DNA of 64,000 bases from Streptomonospora litoralis (GTDB lineage: Bacteria > Actinomycetota > Actinomycetes > Streptosporangiales > Streptosporangiaceae), in contig NZ_CP036455.1 of NCBI RefSeq assembly GCF_004323735.1, positions 2,413,101 through 2,477,100 of the forward strand, in the 5' to 3' direction. Of the stretch, positions 48,354 through 57,273 are shown piece after piece. The position numbers and the translations under genes were made by a program. Below the pieces are notes generated by a model. The model had not been told where the DNA came from, searched no databases, and was given only the letters and a program-made list of their open reading frames with translations. The first letter of the stretch is position 1, and every line of letters begins with the position of its first letter.

Positions 48354-51122
48354 GTGGCGACGACACAGCAGACCCCCGGACAGAACGGTACGCCCACGAG
48401 CCGGCAGGGCCCGCCCGAGTGCGGGCGGCTGCTGCTGCTGGACGGGCACTCCATGGCCTTCCGCGCGTTCTACGCGCTGCCGGTCGAGAAGTTCACCACC
48501 AGCACGGGCCAGTCCACCAACGCCATCTACGGCTTCACCTCGATGCTGATCAAGCTGCTGCGCGACGAGCAGCCCACCCACATCGCGGTCGCCTGGGACC
48601 TCTCCGGGCCCACGTTCCGGGACGAGATCTACACCGACTACAAGGCCGGCCGCGCCGAGGCCCCCGCGGAGTTCCCCTCGCAGGTGGAGTTCGTCCAGGA
48701 GCTGCTGCGGATGCTGGGCGTCACCAGCGTCTCCGTAGCCGGCTACGAAGCCGACGACGTCATCGCCACCCTCACCGCCCGCGCCCGCGAAGAGGGCATG
48801 GAGACCCTCATCGCCTCCGGCGACCGGGACGCGTTCCAGCTGGTCGACGAGAGCTGCACGGTGCTCTACCCCGGCCGCAGTGTCTCCGACCTCACCCGCA
48901 TGACCCCCGAGGCCGTCGAGACCAAGTACGGCGTGCCGCCCGAGCGCTACCGCGACCTCGCCGCCCTTGTCGGCGAGAAAGCCGACAACCTGCCCGGCGT
49001 TCCCGGAGTGGGCCCCAAGACCGCCGCGAAGTGGATCACCAAGTACGGGTCGCTGGACGAGCTGGTCGCCCGCGCCGACGAGCTCACCGGCAAGGCCGGG
49101 CAGAACCTCCGCGACCACCTCGACCAGGTACTGCGCAACCAGCAGCTGAACCGCCTCGACCCCGACGTCGAGGTCGAGCGCCCCGTGCGCGAGCTCACCC
49201 CCGGCGAGGCCGACCGCTCGGGCGTGCACACCCTCTTCGACAACCTGGAATTCGCCTCCACCCTGCGCGACCGCCTCTTCGCCGTCCTGGGCGACACCGA
49301 GGAGGGCGCGCCGGAGGCCGCCGACGAAGGGTTCACCGTCGACCTCACCGTGCCCGCGCCCGGCGCGCTCGGCGCCTGGCTGGAGGCCAACGCCTCCGAC
49401 GGCGCGCGCTGCGGGCTGGCCGTCGCGGGCACCTGGGGCGCGGGCACCGGCGGCGTCGGCGGTCTGGCCCTCGCCTCCGGCTCGGGCCCGGCGATCTTCG
49501 TCGACCCCGCCGACCTGGGCGCCGAGGACACCGCGGCACTGGCCTCCTGGCTCGCCGACCCGGAGAGCCCCAAGGCCCTGCACGACGCCAAGGGCCCGCT
49601 GCTGGCGCTGTGGGCGCAGGGTTTCGAGCTGCACGGCCTCACCAGCGACACCGCGCTGGCCGCCTACATCGTCCAGCCCGGCGGACGCAAGTTCGAGCTG
49701 CCCGACCTCTGCCGCCGCTTCCTCAACCGCGAGCTGGGCGAACAGCAGGGCGACTCCGGCCAGCTCTCCCTCGACATCGGGGGTGCGGTTGCAGACGACG
49801 ACCACCGCGGGGCAGAGCGCCTGGAACTGGCGACCCGCGCCCGCGCCACCCTCGACCTGGCCGCGGGACTCGACCTCGATCTGGACAAGCGGGGCGGCGC
49901 CGCGCTGCTGCGCGACGTCGAGCTTCCGCTGCTGCGCGTGCTGGCGCGCATGGAGCGCACCGGAATCGCCGCGGACCGCGGCTACCTCGACTCGCTGGAG
50001 GAGGAGTTCGCCGCCGCGGTGCGCCAGGCGGTCGACGAGGCGCACCGGGCGGTGGGCCGGGAGTTCAACCTGGGCTCGCCCAAGCAGCTCCAGCAGATCC
50101 TCTTCGAGGAGCTGGACCTGCCCAAGACCAAGCGCATCAAGACCGGCTACACCACCGACGCCGACGCGCTCGCGTGGCTGGCCGAGCGCACCGACAACGA
50201 GCTGCCGGTCATCCTGCTGCGCCACCGCGACCAGACCCGGCTGCGCACCACCGTCGAGGGCCTGATCAAGACCATCGCCGAAGACGGCCGCATCCACACC
50301 ACCTACAACCAGACCGTCGCCGCCACGGGCCGCCTCAGCTCGGTCGAGCCCAACCTGCAGAACATCCCGGTGCGTACCGACGCCGGCCGCCGCATCCGGC
50401 GCGCCTTCGTGGTGGGCGAGGGCTACGCCGACCTCCTCACGGCCGACTACAGCCAGATCGAGCTGCGGATCATGGCCCACCTCTCCGAGGACGAGGCGCT
50501 CATCGAGGCGTTCCAGACCGGTCACGACTTCCACGCCGAGATCGCGGCACGGGTGTTCGGCATCGGCGTCGACGAGGTCGACGGCGAGGCCCGCGCCCGG
50601 ATCAAGGCGATGAACTACGGCCTGGCCTACGGGCTCAGCGAGTACGGGCTCTCTCAGCAGCTGGGCATCACCCCCAAGGAGGCCAAGGGCCTCATGGACG
50701 ACTTCTTCGTCCAGTTCGGCGGCGTCCGCGACTACCTGCGCGCCGTCGTCGACCGCGCCCGCCGCGACGGCTACACCGAGACCATGCTCGGTCGGCGCCG
50801 CTACCTGCCCGACCTCACCAGCGACAACCGCCAGCGCCGCGACATGGCCGAGCGCATGGCGCTGAACGCGCCCATCCAGGGCTCGGCCGCCGACATCATC
50901 AAGGTCGCCATGCTCGACGTCGAAGCCGGGCTGCGCGAGGGGGGTTACCGCTCGCGGATGCTGCTTCAGGTGCACGACGAGCTCGTACTGGAGGTCACCG
51001 AGGACGAGCTCGACAACGTCCGGAAACTGGTTTCGGAAAAGATGTCGGGCGCCTATGATCTCCGGGTGCCGCTGGCCGTTTCGGTGGGAATCGGCCGCGA
51101 CTGGCACGACGCCGCGCACTGA
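48354..51122 (+). CDS. polA: DNA polymerase I
   Basis: 922 residues. Repair and Okazaki-fragment polymerase. The N-terminal 5' nuclease has GYEADDVIATL and SGDRDAFQLVDE and a helix-hairpin-helix (LPGVPGVGPKTAAKW). The middle 3'-5' exonuclease domain (about 320-500) lacks the acidic DxE motif (GLAVAGTWG stands there), so proofreading should be absent, as usual in actinobacteria. Polymerase motifs A (DYSQIELRIMAH, about residue 698), B (RIKAMNYGLAYG) and C (QVHDELVLEV) are intact. GTG start six bases after TAGGAT suggests a leaderless mRNA. Confidence 0.97.
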   Translation: MATTQQTPGQNGTPTSRQGPPECGRLLLLDGHSMAFRAFYALPVEKFTTSTGQSTNAIYGFTSMLIKLLRDEQPTHIAVAWDLSGPTFRDEIYTDYKAGRAEAPAEFPSQVEFVQELLRMLGVTSVSVAGYEADDVIATLTARAREEGMETLIASGDRDAFQLVDESCTVLYPGRSVSDLTRMTPEAVETKYGVPPERYRDLAALVGEKADNLPGVPGVGPKTAAKWITKYGSLDELVARADELTGKAGQNLRDHLDQVLRNQQLNRLDPDVEVERPVRELTPGEADRSGVHTLFDNLEFASTLRDRLFAVLGDTEEGAPEAADEGFTVDLTVPAPGALGAWLEANASDGARCGLAVAGTWGAGTGGVGGLALASGSGPAIFVDPADLGAEDTAALASWLADPESPKALHDAKGPLLALWAQGFELHGLTSDTALAAYIVQPGGRKFELPDLCRRFLNRELGEQQGDSGQLSLDIGGAVADDDHRGAERLELATRARATLDLAAGLDLDLDKRGGAALLRDVELPLLRVLARMERTGIAADRGYLDSLEEEFAAAVRQAVDEAHRAVGREFNLGSPKQLQQILFEELDLPKTKRIKTGYTTDADALAWLAERTDNELPVILLRHRDQTRLRTTVEGLIKTIAEDGRIHTTYNQTVAATGRLSSVEPNLQNIPVRTDAGRRIRRAFVVGEGYADLLTADYSQIELRIMAHLSEDEALIEAFQTGHDFHAEIAARVFGIGVDEVDGEARARIKAMNYGLAYGLSEYGLSQQLGITPKEAKGLMDDFFVQFGGVRDYLRAVVDRARRDGYTETMLGRRRYLPDLTSDNRQRRDMAERMALNAPIQGSAADIIKVAMLDVEAGLREGGYRSRMLLQVHDELVLEVTEDELDNVRKLVSEKMSGAYDLRVPLAVSVGIGRDWHDAAH

Positions 51123-51451
51123 GCGCCTGCGGCCCGCTGATCGGGAATCCCCAGCCGGTCGGCCCGTTGCGGATGCGGTGCCGGATGCCCGGCGAGGAAC
51201 CTGCCGGGATGGCTCGGAGCCGGTACCACCGCGGGTTGCGGCAACGGCCGGCAGCTCGCTCAGCGGGCGGGACAGCTTGCCGTCTAGCGCACGCCGCACC
51301 TGTCAGGCCGGGCATCGCCGTCGGGCCGTGCCCCGTTTCCGCGGCCGGGGTGGCGGCGGCGTGATCGGCGGGTATGCCGACAGAGCGGTCGTGTGACAGC
51401 GCCGGCAGCCGGCTCGGCGGTCGGTCGGGAGCCGAAGGGAGGCGGTGCGCT
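51123..51451 (+). other. Gene-free stretch between polA and arfB
   Basis: About 330 bases. No frame with a motif or SD, and no strong simple terminator seen. It could hold the arfB promoter. Confidence 0.3.
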
Positions 51452-51892
51452 ATGCCGTCGGACACACGCGGAGGCGGGCGCGAAGCACCCGCGGTCGGGC
51501 TGCGCGACAACGAACTCGCCTGGCGCTTCTCCCGCTCCGGCGGTCCGGGCGGCCAGCACGCCAACACGGCCGACACCCGGGTTTCGCTGTCGCTGGACGT
51601 CGCCGCCACCGAGGCGCTCACCTCCGAGCAGCGCGAGCGGGCACTGCGCCGGCTCTGTGGACGGCTGAGCGGGACCGTGCTGACCGTCACGGTCGAGGAG
51701 CACCGATCCCAGGCACGCAACCGCGAACTCGCCCGGGAGCGGCTCGCCGAGGTGCTTGCCTCCGCCGCCGCCCCCGGTCCCCGGTCGCGGCGGCCCACCA
51801 AGCCCACCCGCGGCTCCAAGGAGCGCCGCCTCGCCGCCAAGAAGCGCCGTTCCCAGGTCAAGCGGATGCGCGGGCGCGGCGGCGAGGATTGA
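51452..51892 (+). CDS. arfB: ArfB-type peptidyl-tRNA hydrolase
   Basis: 146 residues. Release-factor-like catalytic domain with the GGQ loop in RSGGPGGQHANTADTRVSL, and a very basic C-terminal tail (RGSKERRLAAKKRRSQVKRM) that enters the empty mRNA channel. ArfB releases nascent chains from ribosomes stalled without a stop codon. GGGAGG lies about nine bases before the ATG. The size fits ArfB rather than RF1 or RF2. Confidence 0.9.
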   Translation: MPSDTRGGGREAPAVGLRDNELAWRFSRSGGPGGQHANTADTRVSLSLDVAATEALTSEQRERALRRLCGRLSGTVLTVTVEEHRSQARNRELARERLAEVLASAAAPGPRSRRPTKPTRGSKERRLAAKKRRSQVKRMRGRGGED

Positions 51893-52033
51893 ACCGCGAT
51901 GCGACGCGCCCGGCCCCGGTCGGCTTACGCCGCGCCGCGCCGCGACCGGATCCGCCCCGGCGCCGGGACCGGCGGTGCCGTGGCGATAGCATGCTCGGTT
52001 GCACTCTCGGTGGGTTTGTCGCCCGCTTTCCGA

Positions 52034-52062
52034 TTGACCTGGAGGGCCGCGTCTCATAGTGT
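52034..52062 (+). promoter_or_regulatory. Promoter of rpsA
   Basis: TTGACC, exactly 17 bases, TAGTGT: the best housekeeping promoter in the window. The start point would be near 52069, giving a leader of about 245 bases. Confidence 0.7.
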
Positions 52063-52068
52063 GGCGAG

Positions 52069-52314
52069 AGCGTTGTGGACTCGCGTGCGCAACCCGACCT
52101 CGGAGATCGTGCCGGTGTGACAGCCAGATCGCATACTCGACTCGACCCCCCGAGGGTCATCGGGGGGCGTGGCGGCGGTCGGCACCCTGGGATACGCGAA
52201 GAGACCCGAGCCACGGCTCGGGCCCGAAGTCGTCTCGACGGTGGTGGTGATGCAGCCGCGTGAATCCGCGGCGCACCTATTCTGCCAATGTCCGTATCCG
52301 GAGTCCACCCACAC
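52069..52314 (+). promoter_or_regulatory. Structured 5' leader of rpsA
   Basis: Hairpins CCCCCCGA-GGGTCA-TCGGGGGG (52146-52167), CCGAGCC-AC-GGCTCGG (about 52207) and GCCGCG-TGAATC-CGCGGC (about 52256). No leader peptide is evident. Ribosomal protein S1 represses its own mRNA in E. coli, so a control role is possible here, but this is inference. Confidence 0.45.
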
Positions 52315-53823
52315 ATGACGAGCAGCACAGAGGTAACCTCGACACCCCAGGTAGCGGTCAACGACATCGGGTCCGAGGAAGCCTTCCTCGCGGCGATCGA
52401 CGAGACCATCAAATACTTCAACGACGGTGACATTGTCGAAGGCACCATCGTGAAGGTCGATCGAGACGAGGTCTTGCTCGACATCGGCTACAAGACCGAG
52501 GGTGTTATCCCGTCCCGGGAACTGTCGATCAAGCACGACGTCGACCCCGGCGAGGTCGTGACCGTCGGCGACCACGTCGAGGCCCTCGTCCTCCAGAAGG
52601 AGGACAAGGAAGGCCGCCTCATCCTGTCCAAGAAGCGCGCCCAGTACGAGCGCGCCTGGGGCACGATCGAGAAGATCAAGGAAGAGGAAGGCGTCGTCAC
52701 CGGCACCGTGATCGAGGTCGTCAAGGGTGGTCTGATTCTCGACATCGGACTCCGCGGCTTCCTCCCGGCCTCGCTCGTCGAGATGCGCCGCGTGCGCGAC
52801 CTCCAGCCCTACGTGGGCCGCGAGCTCGAGGCCAAGATCATCGAGCTCGACAAGAACCGCAACAACGTCGTGCTCTCCCGCCGGGCCTGGCTGGAGCAGA
52901 CGCAGTCGGAGGTCCGCCAGACCTTCCTCAACACCCTGCAGAAGGGCCAGATCCGCAAGGGCGTCGTGTCCTCCATCGTCAACTTCGGCGCCTTCGTCGA
53001 CCTCGGCGGCGTCGACGGTCTGGTGCACGTCTCGGAGCTGTCCTGGAAGCACATCGACCACCCCAGCGAGGTCGTCGAGGTGGGCCAGGAGGTCACCGTC
53101 GAGGTGCTCGACGTCGACATGGAGCGCGAGCGCGTCTCCCTGTCCCTCAAGGCCACCCAGGAAGACCCCTGGCAGCAGTTCGCCCGCACGCACCAGATCG
53201 GCCAGGTCGTTCCCGGCAAGGTCACCAAGCTGGTGCCGTTCGGCGCGTTCGTCCGCGTCGAGGAGGGCATCGAGGGCCTCGTGCACATCTCCGAGCTGGC
53301 CGAGCGCCACGTGGAGATCCCCGAGCAGGTCGTGCAGGTCGGCACCGAGATCTTCGTCAAGATCATCGACATCGACCTCGACCGCCGGCGCATCAGCCTC
53401 TCGCTGAAGCAGGCCAACGAGAGCGTCTCGCCCGACCAGGTCGACTTCGACCCCACGCTGTACGGCATGGCGGCCGACTACGACGAGCAGGGCAACTACA
53501 AGTACCCCGAGGGCTTCGACCCCGAGAGCGGCGAGTGGCTCGAAGGCTTCGAGGTCCAGCGCGACGAGTGGGAGCGCCAGTACGCCATGGCGCAGTCCCG
53601 CTTCGAGGCGCACCGCAAGCAGGTCGAGGACGCCCAGGCGGCCGAGGCCGAGGCCGGCCCCGAGCAGCCCTACGAGGGCGGTGAGCCCGCGGCCGCCCCG
53701 AGCAACACCGGCACCGGCGGCGGTGGCGGTGGCGGCGCCGAGCCCGACACCGGCGGCGCCCTCGCCTCCGACGAGGCGCTGGCCGCGCTGCGCGAGAAGC
53801 TCGCGGGCGGCTCCGAGGGCTAG
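52315..53823 (+). CDS. rpsA: 30S ribosomal protein S1
   Basis: 502 residues, four S1 (OB-fold) domains as in other actinobacteria: VEGTIVKVDRDEVLLDIGYK, VTGTVIEVVKGGLILDIGLR, RKGVVSSIVNFGAFVDLGGV and VPGKVTKLVPFGAFVRVEEG. A disordered Gly/Ala/Glu tail follows (GTGGGGGGGAEP). It helps recruit mRNA to the ribosome. ATG 52315 (MTSSTEV) matches the family N-terminus; an in-frame ATG 27 bases upstream is less likely. The SD is weak, as is frequent for rpsA. Confidence 0.97.
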   Translation: MTSSTEVTSTPQVAVNDIGSEEAFLAAIDETIKYFNDGDIVEGTIVKVDRDEVLLDIGYKTEGVIPSRELSIKHDVDPGEVVTVGDHVEALVLQKEDKEGRLILSKKRAQYERAWGTIEKIKEEEGVVTGTVIEVVKGGLILDIGLRGFLPASLVEMRRVRDLQPYVGRELEAKIIELDKNRNNVVLSRRAWLEQTQSEVRQTFLNTLQKGQIRKGVVSSIVNFGAFVDLGGVDGLVHVSELSWKHIDHPSEVVEVGQEVTVEVLDVDMERERVSLSLKATQEDPWQQFARTHQIGQVVPGKVTKLVPFGAFVRVEEGIEGLVHISELAERHVEIPEQVVQVGTEIFVKIIDIDLDRRRISLSLKQANESVSPDQVDFDPTLYGMAADYDEQGNYKYPEGFDPESGEWLEGFEVQRDEWERQYAMAQSRFEAHRKQVEDAQAAEAEAGPEQPYEGGEPAAAPSNTGTGGGGGGGAEPDTGGALASDEALAALREKLAGGSEG

Positions 53824-53863
53824 GGCCAGTCCCTCCGCCGCGCGAGTCGACACGCGAATCGCC

Positions 53864-53895
53864 AAGGGCCGCTCCCGGGAACGGGGGCGGCCCTT
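53864..53895 (+). terminator. Terminator after rpsA
   Basis: AAGGGCCGCTCCCG, loop GGAA, CGGGGGCGGCCCTT: about 14 pairs with one T-G wobble. Confidence 0.78.
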
Positions 53896-53942
53896 CGCTA
53901 TGATCCGGCACAGCCGCGATCACCGAAGCGACGGGAGCAGCG

Positions 53943-54458
53943 ATGCCCACCCCGCCCGATCCGGTCGTCGGCCCGGCCGAGGTCGCCGACGCCGGCGAGA
54001 TCTGGACGCTGCAGCGGGCGGCGTTCGTCGACGAGGCCCAGCTTTACGGCGACCCGTTCGTGCTGCCGCTGGCCGAGACCGCCGACAGCATCCGGCGCGG
54101 CATCGAGGGCGGCGCCCACGTGCTCAAGGCCGTGCGGGACGCGCGAATCGTGGGCGCCGTGCGCGGGCGCGCCGACGGCACGACAGCCCTGGTCAACCGG
54201 CTATGCGTGGCTCCCGACCAGCGCCGCCGCGGAATCGCGCGGGCGCTGATGTCGGCATTGGAGGAGCGCCTGGCCGACGCGCACCCCGCCGTGGCCGTGT
54301 TCACGGTCTCCGCGGGCCAGCAGAGCGACGCCGCCCTGCGCCTGTGCCGCGGCCTGGGCTATGCCGAAACCCACCGCGAACGGATGGACGACCACCTCGC
54401 CCTGGTGCATCTGCGCAAGGCGGTCCCCGGCCGCACGCCCGAGACCGCGGCCCTCTAG
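53943..54458 (+). CDS. GNAT-family acetyltransferase
   Basis: 171 residues. Acetyl-CoA site [20 protein letters not shown] (the R/QxxGxG/A loop), then [20 protein letters not shown] near the C-terminus. Substrate unknown. GGGAG precedes the ATG. Its stop codon TAG doubles as the first bases of the coaE -10 box. Confidence 0.83.
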   Translation: MPTPPDPVVGPAEVADAGEIWTLQRAAFVDEAQLYGDPFVLPLAETADSIRRGIEGGAHVLKAVRDARIVGAVRGRADGTTALVNRLCVAPDQRRRGIARALMSALEERLADAHPAVAVFTVSAGQQSDAALRLCRGLGYAETHRERMDDHLALVHLRKAVPGRTPETAAL

Positions 54459-54461
54459 AGT
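54456..54461 (+). promoter_or_regulatory. -10 box of coaE inside the preceding stop codon
   Basis: TAGAGT, where TAG is the stop of the acetyltransferase gene, seven bases before the coaE ATG. Predicts a leaderless coaE transcript. Confidence 0.45.
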
Positions 54462-54468
54462 CGCCGAC

Positions 54469-55062
54469 ATGCTGCGTGTGGGACTCACCGGAGGTATCGG
54501 ATCCGGCAAGAGCGCGGTGGCCCGGCGGCTCGCCCGCCACGGCGCCCTGATCGTCGACGCCGACAAGATCGCCCGCGAGGTCGTCGAACCGGGCACCTCG
54601 GGCCTGGAGGAGATCGTCGCGGAGTTCGGCACCGAGGTGCTGACCGAGGACGGCGCACTCGACCGCCCCCGCCTCGGCGAGATCGTCTTCTCCGACACCG
54701 CCAAGCTCGCCAAGCTCAACGCCATCGTCCACCCGCGGGTGGGCAAGCGCACCGAGGAGCTGATGGCGAAGGCCTCGGCGAACGCCGTGGTGGTCTACGA
54801 CGTCCCGCTGCTGGTGGAGAACGACCTCGGCGGCCTCTACGACGTCGTCGTGGTGGTCGACGTCCCCGTCGAGGAACAGGTCGCGCGCGTGGTGCGCGAC
54901 CGGGGCATGGACGAGGCCCAGGTCCGATCCCGCATCAAGGCCCAGGCCACCAGAGACCAGCGCCGCGCGGCCGCGGACATCGTCGTCGACAACTCCGGCA
55001 CCGAGGAGGAGCTGGACACCCGGGTCGCCGAGGTGTGGGAGCGGTTGCGCGAACGGGCGTGA
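54469..55062 (+). CDS. coaE: Dephospho-CoA kinase
   Basis: 197 residues. Last step of CoA synthesis. P-loop [14 protein letters not shown] at the N-terminus, [31 protein letters not shown] and the lid region [16 protein letters not shown] are typical. The C-terminal GrpB-like domain found in mycobacterial CoaE is absent. No SD; see the overlapping -10 box. Confidence 0.95.
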   Translation: MLRVGLTGGIGSGKSAVARRLARHGALIVDADKIAREVVEPGTSGLEEIVAEFGTEVLTEDGALDRPRLGEIVFSDTAKLAKLNAIVHPRVGKRTEELMAKASANAVVVYDVPLLVENDLGGLYDVVVVVDVPVEEQVARVVRDRGMDEAQVRSRIKAQATRDQRRAAADIVVDNSGTEEELDTRVAEVWERLRERA

Positions 55063-55108
55063 GGGGGCGCGGGGGCCGCAGGTGATTTATATAAGAAGGG
55101 GGCCTGAG

Positions 55109-55663
55109 ATGTCGACGCCCGTATCGGCTGCCGAGCACGACCTCGCCGCGCTCGCCGACCACCTCGACCCTCCCGAGGGCTACCGGGTGGAGATCATCGC
55201 AGCGAACCTGGTCGTCTCCCCGACCCCGGTGGGTCCCCGTATCAAGATCGCGTCGCGTCTGCAGTACGCCCTCCGCGACGTGCTTACGCCCGATCTGGAA
55301 ATCGCGCAGACGGCAACCCTCGTCATCCCCCATACGGGAGAGCGCTACGTCCCCGACCTCGTGGTGCTGCCCGAGACACTGCTCGACGAGCACATATGGA
55401 AGTTCCCCGCAACGCAAGCTCTCCTGGCGGTGGAAATCACTTCGCCGGGCAACGCCGAGACCGACCGGGTCAAGAAGCCGCGCGGCTACGCCCTGGGGGA
55501 GGTGCCGGCCTACCTGCTCATCGACACCGAGCACGGGCGGTGGACCCTGTTCGAGGAGCCGGAGCGCGGGGTCTACCAACGCCAAACGCAGGTGAACACA
55601 GGCGCCAAGCTGCTGCTGCCGCACCCCTTCACCGGCCCCGTCGACACCGCACGAATCGTCTGA
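55109..55663 (+). CDS. Uma2-family PD-(D/E)xK nuclease-like protein
   Basis: 184 residues. GYRVEIIAANLVVSPTP, YVPDLVVLP (catalytic Asp), LLAVEITSPGNAETDRVKK (Glu and Lys of the nuclease site) and YLLIDTEHGRWTLFEEP are the Uma2 pattern. Many such genes occur per actinomycete genome; their role is unclear. AAGGGGG lies seven bases before the ATG. First gene of the accessory block after coaE, with an A/T-rich upstream word (GATTTATATAAG). Confidence 0.85.
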   Translation: MSTPVSAAEHDLAALADHLDPPEGYRVEIIAANLVVSPTPVGPRIKIASRLQYALRDVLTPDLEIAQTATLVIPHTGERYVPDLVVLPETLLDEHIWKFPATQALLAVEITSPGNAETDRVKKPRGYALGEVPAYLLIDTEHGRWTLFEEPERGVYQRQTQVNTGAKLLLPHPFTGPVDTARIV

Positions 55664-55672
55664 GCAAACGCA

Positions 55673-55879
55673 TTGAACGCCCAAACCGCCCACGCGAACC
55701 GCACGCGGGCCGAGCCGGTGCCTCGCGGCACGGGAGCGAACCTGCGTGCTGCCTTAGAGGATGTTCCACCGCCGGACGACCGCTTCGCCGCGGATATTGC
55801 CGACGCCCTTGCCTTGGTTGGGGACGGATTCATCCCTTGTCGCGGCAATGCGTCTGACGGATCGACGTCGGCCGTGTAG
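55673..55879 (+). pseudogene. Possible antitoxin remnant
   Basis: A 68-codon TTG frame with NLRAALEDVPPPDDRFAADI and ADALALVGDGF, a pattern I associate with small antitoxin proteins encoded before PIN-type toxins. No toxin follows, third positions are mixed, and the C-terminus loses character. Might equally be chance. Confidence 0.25.
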
Positions 55880-55960
55880 ACGAACCCGCATCCGCAGTAG
55901 CCTCCTGTTGACACAACCGGTCCGACGCGCCGCCGAGTTCGGTCGAGAAGGCAGTATGAG

Positions 55961-56188
55961 CTACCCCAACGTGCCGATTCGCTCGGCCTTGTGCCGATCG
56001 GCGACCTCGGCGGCCAGGTGGGTGGTGGAGCGTTCGGCGATGACCATGTCGGTGTTGAGGGGCAGGTGCGGGCCGTGCTGCTCCACAGAACCGACAGGCA
56101 GGCACAGGATCGACCGCTCGCTCAATTCGGCCGTGATGCGCGGTGCGGTCAGCCGCCCGTAGGGCCGCTCTTGGCCTTCAGCCGCCAT
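55961..56188 (-). pseudogene. Truncated creatininase-family gene (5' part only)
   Basis: 75 residues: YGRLTAPRITAEL, ILCLPVGSVEQHGPHLPLNT and DMVIAERSTTHLAAEVADRH. PVGSxEQHGPHLPxxTD is the metal-binding signature of the creatininase family (including MftE, which trims the mycofactocin precursor). Full members have about 230-260 residues; a stop follows after AERIGTLG and no other frame resumes convincingly. It overlaps the methyltransferase stop region by 11 bases and lies downstream of the HisRS/PP-loop/peptide cassette on the same strand. Confidence 0.62.
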
Positions 56189-56981
56189 CGCGGCTGCGCC
56201 GTCCCAGACGGATGAGGAACTCGTTCTCCTCGGAGAACGTGTCGTCGTCACTGAAGTCGGCCAGCCGGCTCTTCACCGCGGCCTCGAACTCCCTCACCCG
56301 GTTCCCGAAGAGGTGGGGCGCGGCGAAGGATGTGGAGTAGAGGTAGCCGAGGATGCTCTCCGCGGTCCAGGTGCGCTCGACGGGTATGCGGACTTCCTCG
56401 ACCTCGTTGAAGGGCGATTCGGCCATGAGGTCGCTATAGGGGCGGTTGTGGTGCCGGAACGTGCCGGCACCCGCACGACGCTCTTCGCCGAGAAAGCTCT
56501 TCACCACGCCGAGGACGGCTTCCTTCCACGGGCTGCCGGCGGCCCAGAAGCTGTTGTCGCTGAAGATGGCGACTAGGCCGTCGGAAGCGACCTGCTCGTC
56601 CAACAGGGACAGGACCGTGGCCTGATCGAGCCAGTGAAAGGCCCGGCAGATGGTGACGAGATCGGCCTGCCAACCGGTCGGCGGGATGAATGCCTCGGCT
56701 GTGTTCTGGACTAGGGACAGGCGAGCGTGCTCGGGGAGCTTGGTCCGCAGCGCCGACTCGGCGGCGGCAAGCATGTCCGCGTCGCTGTCGAGGCCGATGA
56801 CGTCGTCGAAGCGGTCCAGCAGCGCTTCCGCCACCAGGCCGGTCCCGGTGCCGATGTCCAGGAGGCGTCGTCGGCTGTCAGGGCGTGCGGGGGCGGCGCG
56901 GTTGAGGATCGACGCCACATCGTCCGGAATGCCGGGGCGGTACCAGCGGTAGTACGTGGCGACTCCGGTGAACAGGCTCAT
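56178..56981 (-). CDS. Class I SAM-dependent methyltransferase
   Basis: 267 residues. Motif I LLDIGTGTGLVAEALL, acidic loop VIGLDSDADML, NTAEAFIPP and DLVTICRAFHWLDQ (motif for a small-molecule type methyltransferase, close to the Methyltransf_11/25 group). C-terminal SILGYLYSTSFAAPHLFG is seen in relatives of unknown substrate. AAGGAG lies six bases before the ATG. Same strand as hisS but separated by 292 bases, so co-transcription is uncertain. Confidence 0.82.
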   Translation of the reverse strand: MSLFTGVATYYRWYRPGIPDDVASILNRAAPARPDSRRRLLDIGTGTGLVAEALLDRFDDVIGLDSDADMLAAAESALRTKLPEHARLSLVQNTAEAFIPPTGWQADLVTICRAFHWLDQATVLSLLDEQVASDGLVAIFSDNSFWAAGSPWKEAVLGVVKSFLGEERRAGAGTFRHHNRPYSDLMAESPFNEVEEVRIPVERTWTAESILGYLYSTSFAAPHLFGNRVREFEAAVKSRLADFSDDDTFSEENEFLIRLGRRSRDGG

Positions 56982-57273
56982 GCGTCGCTCCTTGCTACGA
57001 GGTGTTCGATGTGCTCGGCCGACGCCATCGAAACCGCTCTGGTGAACCTCACCTGACGGTACGGTCGCCCCATGACGACCAGCACTCACCTCGCAGACCT
57101 GGTGACCGACGCCGACCGCGAGGGGATTGAGCGACGCCCGTCGGGGCGGCGTTGCCGTAGCCCTGCGCGCGGTCCTCGGTGGTGGCCCAGACCGGTAGCC
57201 CTTGGCCGCGCAGCCGCTGACTGGTAGTCGCAGGCGCCGATCCCATGCCATGCCCAGCGCCTGCCCTGATTGC
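56982..57273 (-). other. Spacer between methyltransferase and hisS
   Basis: About 290 bases. On the minus strand a scrap (GLPVWATTEDRAQGYGNAAP) and on the plus strand another (MTTSTHLADLVTDADREG) look protein-like but are short and broken. Possibly the trace of a lost gene. Confidence 0.3.

Noticed and set aside
47501-51058. An 1185-codon plus-strand frame over polA
   Set aside because: Arg/Pro/Ala-rich shadow of polA in another frame; no motifs. The polA frame holds all polymerase motifs.
55830-56105. Other overlapping minus-strand frames near the creatininase fragment
   Set aside because: Only the frame 55961-56188 carries the family signature; the others are shadows.
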